This document shows, in pieces, positions 54,890 through 64,000 of a DNA stretch of 64,000 nt. Both the position numbers and the translations under genes were made by a program. The notes under the pieces are model-generated. The model saw only the letters and a program-made list of their open reading frames with translations. It searched no databases and had not been told where the DNA came from. Origin of the DNA: Panulirus ornatus (taxonomy: Eukaryota > Arthropoda > Malacostraca > Decapoda > Palinuridae). The stretch spans positions 24,413,903 through 24,477,902 of the forward strand of contig NC_092238.1 in the NCBI RefSeq assembly GCF_036320965.1, in the 5' to 3' direction. Each line of letters starts with the position of its first letter. Position 1 is the first letter of the stretch.

Positions 54890-56400
54890 AGAAAAACAAC
54901 ATAAGATTACTGAGAAATATTTAGGCAAATGAGTTGTAGCAGTACTGAACATGACTAATTTCATCATATACGACATACTCCGAATGTAAACCTTCAAGAC
55001 TTTCATTTAACATTAACGTGTACTCTAATCTGAATGCTCATCCTAATACAAATTAGACAAGTGAAAAGGTTCATAAGGGATCATTTTAAAAAGGGGTTAT
55101 CATGATTACATCACATTTTCCACTGAAATCACGTATAAGGTAGAGAATGTTATTATCAGTTTTGGTCAAAACCTGAGAAATGGTGTAGTTATAAGCAAAA
55201 ATTATCTCAGACTTAAGAAACTGTAGTTGCTACACAGTGGAATACCTAAACATTACATAATTACCATCTTTGATATTTTTCATGTCAAAATTAAAAACTG
55301 AAGAAAGGATGGCACACTTGAAAGATGAATGAAACTGTTGATTAAAACAAATCAAAATTACTAAAACTACCTGATCTTTATATTTTGTGTTTTTCTTGTA
55401 ATTACCTATTCGTAAAGTCCAAAAAGTAAAACCCCAGCGCATTTCAAGTGTTTGTTTCTAAGAAAAAAAATCAATGCCCTAATAAAAATGAGCAATACTC
55501 CCCCTTCTGTTACAATCCTATGGCTGTTATAATGAGGTCATTATGAGAACGCAGGGTTAGGCTTGGATACTCCAGAAAATTACAGTATCTCCTTGAGGAT
55601 ATTGAAATTCACAATTCACAACTTTTCCCAACTTTCATGCCAGTAACACATTAGCAGCATCCCTCCCTCTCCACCTCATTGGTAACAATAATACCAGTGT
55701 GCAAAGTTCATATTTAGAGGCCATTCCACTGTTTCTTGAAAGTTTATGAAGTCCCTATGCTAAAGTGCATGACAAGATCACCTTCCAACATGGCAAATTA
55801 TACTACACTATTGAATACACAACCCCTATGATGCAGTATGTCTAAAGAATCACCAGGTCCAAGCATGGGTTCTTGTCAGAACAGCCTCTTCTTTGGTGTG
55901 CCATTACTGACAACAGTTTGGTGAGTGTCTCCGAGTGTATGGATGAATTTAGGTGGATGTCTTTTTTGAGTGATATTTCTTATTCAGCTCATCATTCTAA
56001 AGAATGGTAATTTTTACCTTAAAACAAAACCATGTATAAAAGAGCCCTTAAAAATCCCATACACCTTTACTTGTGGTTAAAACAAAAAAAATGACTCTTT
56101 TACCACATATGACACATCACCTTTCTTAAACATTAATAACACAAGGAAACAACACATAGTGGTTTCCTACATGCACAGGTCCATTTGTAATTTCCTCAAT
56201 TCATTGTTTAAAATGCATTGGTGTTATGGCTCATAACTTCCATTCTATTACTGAACACATTTATTACAGTTACTCTCACCTTTCATGCCCTGTCCTTCTT
56301 TACTTAATGATTATTATTGTAATTCGTAGATAATCAAGAAAAGTAACACAATATTTGTTATGAAGTATCTTTCCACAGATCCCCCAGGGTCGAAAGCATA
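54890..56400. other. 5' flank of BLOC1S1, nothing assigned
   Basis: No ORF or repeat. It presumably contains the BLOC1S1 promoter and non-coding first exon; no core promoter element is distinctive enough to call. Confidence 0.4.
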
Positions 56401-56429
56401 GTGCATACATACAGTGCTGGTGGCTGATT

Positions 56430-59400
56430 CAGGTGAGAAACAGCATGTATATACATAAACACCCACACACACACTTATACATACCCATACATTTCAACGT
56501 ATACATACATATACATACACAAACATATACATATATACATATGTACATATTCATACATGCTGCCTTCATCCATTCCCACTGCCACACCAAACACATGAAG
56601 TGGCACCCCCCTCCCCCTGCATGAGCACGAGGTAGTGCTAGGAAAAGACAACAAAAGCCACATTCGTTCACACTCAGTCTCGAGCTGTCATGTGTAATGC
56701 ACCAAAACCACTGCTCCCTTTCCACATCTAGTCCCCACAAAACTTTCCATGGTTTACCCTAGAAGCTTCACATGCTCTGGTTCAATCCATTAACAGCACA
56801 TTGACCCCAGTATACCACATCATTTCAATTCCCACTATTCGTTGCACGCCTTTCAACCTCCTGTATGTTCAGGTCCCAATCGCTCAAAATCTTTTTCACT
56901 CCATCTTTCCACCTCCAATCTAGTCTCCCACTTCTCGTTCCCTCCACCTCTGACACATACATCCTCTTTGTCAATCTTTCCTCACTCATTCTCTCCATGT
57001 GACCAAACCATTTCAATACATCCTCTTCTGCTCTCTCAACCACACTCTTTTAATTACCACACATCTCTCTTACCCTTTCATTACTTACTCGATCAAACCA
57101 CCTCACACCACATACTGTCCTCAAACATCTCACTTCCAACACATCCACCTTCCTCCGCACAACCCTATCTATAGCCCATGCCTCTCAACCATATAACATT
57201 GTTGGAACTACTGTTCCTTCAAACATACCCATTTTTGCTCTCCGAGATAACGTTCTCACCCTCCACACATTCTTCATCTCTCCTAGAACCTTCGCCTGCT
57301 TCCCCACCCTGTGACTCACTTCTGCTTCCATGGTTCCATCCTCTGCCAAATCCACTCCCAGATATCTAAAACACTTCACTTCCTCCAGTTTTTCTCCATT
57401 CAAAGTTACCTCCCAGCCACCAACACTGTATCATCAGCGAACAACAACTGGCCCACTTCCCAAGCTCTCTCATCCATAACAGACTGCATATTTGCCCCTC
57501 TTTCCAAAACTCTTCCATTCACCTACCTTACAACCCTATCCATAAACAAATTAAACAACCATGAAGACATCACGCACCCCTGCCGCAAACTGACATTCAC
57601 TGGGAACCAATCACTTTCCTCTCTTCCTACACGTACACATGCCTTACATCCTTAATAAAAACTTTTCACTGCTTCTAGCATCTTACCTTCCACACCATAT
57701 ACTCTTAATACCTTCCACAAAGCATCTCTATCAATACTATCATACGCCTTCTCCAGATCCATAAATGCTACATACAAATCCATCTGTTTTTCTCAGAATT
57801 TTTCACATACATTCTTCAAAGCAAGCACCTGTGCCACACATCCTCTACCACTTCTGAAATCACACTGCTCTTCCCCAATCTGATGCTCTGTACATGCTTT
57901 CACTCTCTCAATCAATACCCTCCCATATAATTTCCCAGGAATACTCAACAAACTTATACCTTAGTAATTTGAACACTCACGTTATCCCCTTTGCCTTTGT
58001 ACAATGGTACTATGCATGCATGCTGCCACTGCTCAGGTACTTCACCATGAGCCATACATACAGTGAATATCCTCACCAGCCAGTCAACAACACAGTCACC
58101 CCCTTTTTTAATAAATTCTTCAGCAATACCATCCAAACCCAGTGCCTTACTGGCTTTGATCTTCTGCAAAGCTTTCACTACCTCTTCTCTGTTTACCAAA
58201 TCATTCTCCCTGACCCTCTCACTTCACACACCACCTCGACAAAAACACCCTGTATCTGCCACTCCATCATCAAACACATTCAACAAACCTTCAAAATACT
58301 CACTCCATCTCCCTCTCACTTCACCACTACTTGTTATCACCTCCCCATTTGCCCCCTTCACTGATGATCCCATTTGTTCTCTTGTCTTACAAACTTTATC
58401 TACCTCCTTCCAAAACATCTTTTCATTCTCCCAAAAGTATAATGATACTCTCTCACCCCAACTCTCATTTGCCCCCTTTTTCACCTCTTGCACCTTTCTT
58501 AACCACTTGCCTCTTTCTTTCGTACATCTCCCAGTCATTTGCACTATTTCCCTGCAAAAATCGTCCAAATGCCTCTCTTCTCTTTCATTAACAATCTTAC
58601 TTCTTCATCCCACTACTCACTACCCTTTCTAATCAGCCCACCTCCCACCTTTCTCATGTCTCAGGCATCTTTTGTGCAAGCCATCACTGCTTCCCTAAAT
58701 ACACCTCATTCCTCCCCTACTCCCCTTATCTCATTTCCTCTCACCTTTTTCCATTCTGCACTCAATCTCTCCTGGTACTTCCTCACTCAAGTCTCCTTTC
58801 CAAGCTCACTTACTCTCACCACTCTCTTCACTCCAACATTCTCTTTTCTGAAAACCTCTACATATGTTCACCTTCACCTCCACAAGATAATGATCAGATA
58901 TCCCAACAGTTGCCCCTCTCAGCACATTACCATCCAAAAGTCTCTCTTTCAAGCGCCTATCAATTAACATGTAATCCAATAATGATCTCTGGCCATCTAT
59001 CCTACTTACATATGTATACTTATGTATATCTCTCTTTTTAAACCAGGTATTCCCAATCACCAGTCCTTTTTCAGCACACAAATCTACAAGTTCTTCACCA
59101 TTTCCATTTACAACACTGAAAACCCCATGTACACCAATCATACCCTCAACTGCCACATTATTCACCTTTGCATTCAAATCACCCATCGCTATAACCCGGT
59201 TGCGTGCATCAAAGCTGCTAACACACTTAGCTGCTCACAAAACACCTGCCTCTCATGATCTTTCTTCTTATGACCAGGTGCACAGGCACCAATAATCACC
59301 CATCTCTCTCCATCCACTTTCAGTTTTACCCATATCAATCTAGAGTTTACTTTCTTACACTCTATCACATACTCCCACAACTCTGCCTTCAGGAATAGTG

Positions 59401-59771
59401 CTACTCCTTCCTTTGCTCTTGTCCTCTCACCAACCCCTGACTTTACTGCCAAGACATTTCCAAACCACTCTTCCCCTTTACCCTTGAGCTTCGTTTCACT
59501 CAGAGCCAAAATATACAGATTTCTTTCTTCAAACATACTACCTATCTCTCCTTTTTTTCTCATCTTGGTTACATCCACACACATTTAGACACCCCAATCT
59601 GAGCCTTCGAGGAGGATACGCACTCCCCGCATAACTCCTTCTTCTGTTTCCCCTTTTAGAAAGTTAAAATACAATGAAGGGAGGGTTTCTAGCCCTCACT
59701 CCAGTCCCCTTGAGCTGCCTTCAACGACATGCAGGGAATGCATGGGAAGTATTCTTTCTCCCCTATCCCCA

Positions 59772-59775
<4 letters not shown>
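56430..59775 (-). mobile_element. near-full-length but degenerate RTE-like retrotransposon
   Basis: In element order (minus strand): (AT)n, 5' leader 59,775-59,590 (CTGGGGATAGGGGAG, AGAATACTTCCCATGC), then endonuclease 59,584-58,806 in two frames. The endonuclease has LALSETKLKGKGE (catalytic Glu), WVIIGACAPG, GDLNAKVN, SLLDYMLIDRR and GISDHYLV with the catalytic SDH. The linker and RT N-terminus cover 58,800-57,950. RT runs from 57,950 to 57,412, with LRQGCVMS/FADD equivalents near 57.57 and 57.44 kb and a deletion at about 57,412. The C-terminal domain (57,403-56,825) and long 3' UTR follow to about 56,430, where the terminal module is missing. About 3.35 kb matches the normal size of RTE elements. 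Many stops and frameshifts: not active. Confidence 0.88.
58806..59584 (-). pseudogene. RTE-like AP endonuclease domain, frameshifted
   Basis: Two open pieces, 59,584-59,189 and 59,186-58,806, together cover an APE-type endonuclease. Catalytic-site motifs are SETKLKG, GDLNAKVN, LIDRR and SDHYLV. The frame break lies just after the LMHATGL region (about 59,190). The family uses this domain to nick the chromosomal target before reverse transcription. It is the only copy here that still shows all endonuclease motifs. Confidence 0.82.

Positions 59776-59825
<50 letters not shown>
59774..59825. repeat. (AT)n tract at RTE 5' end
   Basis: About 25 AT repeats directly upstream of the element's 5' leader. 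The same arrangement is seen beside the SINE-like element at 20,121. Confidence 0.93.
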
Positions 59826-59826
<1 letters not shown>

Positions 59827-59829
59827 CGT

Positions 59830-61275
59830 TAATAAGACTGCCTTGATTAGGGCCTCAGTTGCCTATGCTGTCACGGCTAACATAAAAAAAAGTCTAACTA
59901 CAATCCCAATAAAACATACAATACCCAGCTGTAGAAAACGTAATGTTGGTATATTCCTACAACCATTTTGGGAACTTGGTGAGATTTTTAAAGGTTCTGT
60001 TGATAACTTACAAATGTATTTGCTAGTTTTAGACCGATCTCACATTTTCGCTGATATACATAAACCTTGCTTATTACAGTTCAAAATACATTGCTCCAAA
60101 TTATACAACACAACTGTCATTATACTTTTGAATACTGCACAAGTATTTCAGAACAAAATCACTCAACATTCAGAGCAGTTAGCCCTGCAAAGCTAAAATA
60201 GTAAATCATCAAAATAAATTAGTCTATTCAATCTAAAAATTTGCTCAAGTAAACGACATTTCTATTACCATTAAAAGTCATATCAATGGATTTACAGTTT
60301 GACTTCATTTCTACCTACACTGATCACTTAATTCATGTTAAGCTTTTAGGATGTGTGGTTAGGACAAGTACTTCTGGTAATACATGATAAATATGAAGAG
60401 AAATACAATATCAATTCAACCTATCAAAGCCGAAACTAATCCAACTTTTTTCGTTGAAGTAATGGCTGTATGTGGATTAGAGTTCTTACAAACAGTAAGA
60501 CACCCATCAACATCTAGATTATAATTTAAGATTACATTTACATCCAATCTCAACCTTAATTTCCGTGTACCTTAAGATCACCTTTGTTATATGTATTTCC
60601 TATTTTCTGTTTGATCCTCTTTTACTTGGACTTCCTCTTAGGCTGTGCTGGTATCTGGATCCTCAGAGGAAATTTCTTCTTCCTCTTTCGTTCAGTAGTC
60701 TAGCAGTTTCCTACAACATTGATGTGCCTGGTGTTGGTGCTGGGCCCCAGTGACTTGTGTTTGTTTTGATCAGCTGACGCGTCAGTGTTGCCAGACAAGT
60801 ACGTCGGAATTTATAACAAGAAACATCATTCATCATACCTTTATTCTCTATTCTTAATACTAAAGTTCCATACCACTGAGATATCAAGATGATATATGAA
60901 CGATGTTCTACCGAACATATTCAAGGAAAGTGACCAAGTGTATGAGGGAATGTGGATTTTATTCGCATGATGCTGACGCTGCCTCACTAAAGCGGGAAAA
61001 GCAATTGTGCTAACAGGTGTTCATGGATCCTCTTCCGAGTGTGCCAGTGGACTTAGTTGGCCTCCAAAGTCAGAATTCATCACCACTAAGTTGGGTCGTG
61101 CGCATGCACCTTTGGGGTTTCATTATCATTATCTTTTTTTCTGAGTTCATTAGCCCACAGCTAATTCAACCTAATTTCGAAGATTTTCCCACTATGCACT
61201 TTCGGGAGAGTATCACAGTAGTTCACACCGGTGTGTCCTTTTGTGTTATTCGTATAAAGAATAATGAAGTCAGAT
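59830..61275. other. no gene seen
   Basis: Blocks near 60,110-60,210 (TCAAAA...GCAAAGCTAA..AGTAAAT) resemble 26,700-26,780, another trace of the unclassified dispersed repeat. Around 60,760-60,800 a CpG-containing CAGCTGACGCGTCAG palindrome-like site is found in otherwise AT-rich DNA and might mark a promoter. No exon could be assigned. Confidence 0.35.
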
Positions 61276-61279
61276 AATC

Positions 61280-62590
61280 TTGAGTAATGACCGCTCTAAC
61301 CCCCTCTGATTATCTCCCTGTTACTTTGACGTCTACTACATCCAGTCTTTGAATCCCTCCTCAACTCTCATATCCTCAGATGTCTTGAATCTCGGAGTCT
61401 TCTCCGTGATCATCAATTTGGTTTCCATGAAGCAAAATCAATTGATGTGCTTTCTTATTTTGCTAATGTCTGGTTATCATTCTTAAAAGATTTGGGGAAA
61501 TCCCATGAAGTTGCCCTTGGTATACCCAAAGCTTTTGACGATGTGGCATCGGACTTTCATCTCTAAGTTTCCCTCTTTTGACTTCCTTTCCTCACTTTGC
61601 TTTCTCTCTGGCCGATCTGTCTCCGTGGTTGTTTATGGATCAGCCTCTCCCTCTTTCTCCATTATTATCAGTATCAAGGCTCTGTCCTATTTCCTACACT
61701 TTTTCTCCTTTTTACCAACGGTTTCCTTTCTTCTGCAAGTGAGTAAATGTTCTAATACATTAACGACTCAAAACTCCATTCTTCCACATCCTTCATTTCT
61801 GCTCCATCTCTCACCCGATCTGCATTTCATCTCAACACAACTTCCTCAGTAAGCTCAGACTTGGACAAGAGTTTTCAGCAAGGTACACGAAATTTGATTA
61901 ATGCTTCCAAAACCCACTTCCTACACATCTCTCTATCAAAAATTCCGCACAACGTTTCTTTCTCGAGAAAATCGACTTCTGTACTTCCACCTCTTGACTC
62001 AGTGAACATTCTTGGTATTACAGTAAAATCTACACCACCTTGAAAATTCCACTCTACGGAAATAGATAAGACTGCCTTTAAAAAAAGCGGGAGTTCTATT
62101 TAGATGCCGGAATTTCTCTTTCTTCCAACCTGTCGTTCCGTTTACACAAAGGACTGATCCGTGCTCGTATGAAGTACTGCTCTCACTTTGCGGATGGTTC
62201 TGGCTCTGTATTCACACTTGACGGACCTGAGTCGAAAGCGGAACGACTTATCAACTCCCCAAACTTGACTCTCCAGCCCGACGCAGCAATGCTGGCTCAC
62301 TTTCCCTTTTATAGGTATTTGGTTTTTGCTCCCGAGAGCTGGGATAAAGGTTTCTTTCCCTACACCTTGAAGCTTTGGAACTCTACCTTCTCGTCTTTTC
62401 CAATAACTATGACCTGGTACAATAACTATGACCTGATACAATATAACAGACAAGTTTTTCACTTTTTCCAAAATTCGTAAATACTTTCCCTCGTCTCTTC
62501 TTTTTCCATTCCATAATCCATTCTACATTTCAATTAACGTCCGGATGTGGACTTTTGTACGTGACGAGCCTCCAACGTAAAATATATACT
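61280..62590 (+). mobile_element. degenerate Jockey/CR1-like non-LTR retrotransposon (second copy)
   Basis: It is collinear with 3,800-5,160. Equivalents of SDYLPVTLTSTTSSL, DHQFGFHEAKSIDVL, LSGRSVSVVVYGSASPSFS and LIRARMKYCSHFADGS are present, and the 3' end is GTGGACTTTTGTACGTGACG followed by GCCTCCAACGTAAAA. Frames are broken and the YADD block is lost in a deletion near 61.76 kb. Confidence 0.7.
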
Positions 62591-62594
62591 GCAA

Positions 62595-63644
62595 TTTAAG
62601 AATTAGAGTCGATAATTTTGGCATAGATACTATAAGGGAAAGTTAATTTGTCGTGTATTATGAACCACGTAACGTTTCCCTCAGATATCTGTCGAAGGAT
62701 GTGTTTTACATGGGACTGTCAGAAACTTCAGAAGGATATAGAGAACATGTATAAATGAACCTCTAAAGTCAATATCTAAATTCTACTAGGACTAGTGAGG
62801 AGTTTTGCATAGCGGAAGGACCAAACTATCCGATTTGCTGATACAGATAAAGGTTGAAGAGGCGTGGTTTCCATGTACTTCAGCCATTTTCCATGTTTTC
62901 AATAACATCTTTGCTCACGAGTTGGTTTAATTGGTACATTCTACCTTGTTTGTCATCCTAGGATAGAAACAAGCTTGTATGCATGATTTTACTGAGCCTG
63001 ATCTTAGATGATTAATTGAATCTTTGCGGCTATTGACTAATGAACAATGCGCTTTTCTTCGTCTGTTTGTCCAGTCTTGTATGTCATCAGAACACAACCT
63101 TGGTACAGTCAGGGAAGGAAAAGTGTTTTGAAAGTTTTCAGTAGATTGTACAAAATATTGCCTTCTTCAGAAAGTCGGTAAATTCTTTGTTATCCTCCGA
63201 AGGTGAGATCATCCAACATAAGGCTGAGATTCTTAATCTGGACGGCTGACATGGTATGATCGACTCAATCATTTTTCTCCAGAATGATTGGTGTATGTGT
63301 CATTACTATTTGTGTTAAGGGTGGCGTTTCTTATTGTTGTGTTGCCCTGTCTTCTAACCCAGTTTGTATATCATGCATTTACTCTTTTCTAAACACTGCA
63401 CTAGCCTATCAGGTGCGACAGAGATTATTGTTTATATTACATATTGATGTTGTATGGTAAGGGAGTTTTACACTCAAGGAAATCCATCTTTTGAACATTC
63501 TCAACTATCATCATTCTGCATTAACCGTGTACTTAGTCATCTTATTCCACTCACTCACGGCTCTCATACTATAAAGGTTCTTCTTAACATTTTTTTAAAC
63601 AAATTTCTTGCTTACTCTCCTGTTATGTCCTCTGGTTGCTCTAT

Positions 63645-63645
<1 letters not shown>
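62595..63645. other. no gene seen
   Basis: No recognised ORF or repeat, except that the last ~100 bp before the (AT)n (CTTGCTTACTCTCCTG, CCTCTGGTTGCTCTATCCC) looks like the edge of a microsatellite-ended element. Confidence 0.4.

Positions 63646-63647
<2 letters not shown>

Positions 63648-63719
<72 letters not shown>
63648..63719. repeat. (TA)n microsatellite
   Basis: About 36 TA repeats. Confidence 0.97.
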
Positions 63720-63720
<1 letters not shown>

Positions 63721-63885
63721 TGGATACATCAAGATTCACAACCCTCAACGTTTTTCTTGATCAGGTAAGGCTATGATCAGTTTGTACACTAACCTGACCA
63801 AACCTCGCTAAGAAAAATGCGGTGATGGGAAGGCGATCGTGAGGAGATTCTTAGCGAGGGAGTCGGAAGAGGAATGACAGAGCCT

Positions 63886-63888
<3 letters not shown>

Positions 63889-63962
<74 letters not shown>
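63889..63962. repeat. (GA)n microsatellite
   Basis: About 36 GA repeats, perfect by eye. Confidence 0.97.
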
Positions 63963-63967
<5 letters not shown>

Positions 63968-64000
63968 CTACTTGTAAGCTCATTTCGTTCGTTTTTTGTT

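Noticed and set aside
60565..60753. Possible basic (ribosomal-protein-like) sequence on the minus strand: ERKRKKKFPLRIQIPAQPKR
   Set aside because: One short basic stretch bounded by stops, no recognised family, no splice context; not supportable.

Overview
The window is eukaryotic, intron-bearing and AT-rich. It most likely comes from an arthropod, probably a malacostracan (decapod) crustacean. That guess rests on the style of the RTE-type retrotransposons with (TA)n/(CA)n-rich 3' tails and on the two host proteins; no species can be named from sequence alone. There is no operon structure, CRISPR array or bacterial gene.

Two host genes can be assembled exon by exon, both on the minus strand. 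(1) A 157-residue mitochondrial-type single-domain rhodanese (17,654 to 2,709) has four coding exons whose splice phases all agree. (2) A BLOC1S1 (GCN5L1-like) gene of 130 residues (54,859 to 47,471) also has four coding exons in agreeing phase. A decayed eEF1A pseudogene (about 30.6-31.2 kb) is the only other recognisable host-derived coding sequence.

Nearly everything else is mobile or repeated DNA. One non-LTR retrotransposon family (AP-endonuclease + reverse transcriptase, RTE-like) accounts for more than 25 fragments: 1-0.1, 1.5-1.9, 5.3-6.3, 8.3-12, 13.5-17.3, 18.6-24.1, 25.5-26.1, 29.6-30.5, 31.2-31.5, 35.8-43.9 (inside a satellite), 44.7-46.4, 49.8-53.7 and 56.4-59.8 kb. The 20.15-22.5 kb copy keeps an uninterrupted reverse-transcriptase frame with all catalytic aspartates. 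The 51.56-53.16 kb copy is broken by one nonsense codon. The 56.4-59.8 kb copy is the most nearly full-length, with 5' leader, endonuclease, RT and 3' UTR, but it is degenerate. A second, older non-LTR group (Jockey/CR1-like) is present at 3.56-5.16, 29.3-29.6 and 61.3-62.6 kb. Short non-autonomous elements at 2.1, 8.0 and 19.9 kb appear to borrow RTE ends. A small hAT-like element lies at 44.3 kb.

From 31.5 to 44.3 kb runs a ~0.31-kb-unit satellite array of about 20 units, split by several retrotransposon insertions. A second tandem repeat (~155-bp unit) lies in the first coding intron of BLOC1S1.

The most interesting signals are structural. Three RTE copies sit in series, each preceded by the same 9-nt target in one satellite unit. 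A 100-bp piece of satellite is patched into an RTE copy 2.3 kb away, destroying its catalytic motif. Short elements combine different heads with an RTE-like tail. There are also palindromic and inverted RTE arrangements joined through (AT)n tracts. No new enzymatic system was found.
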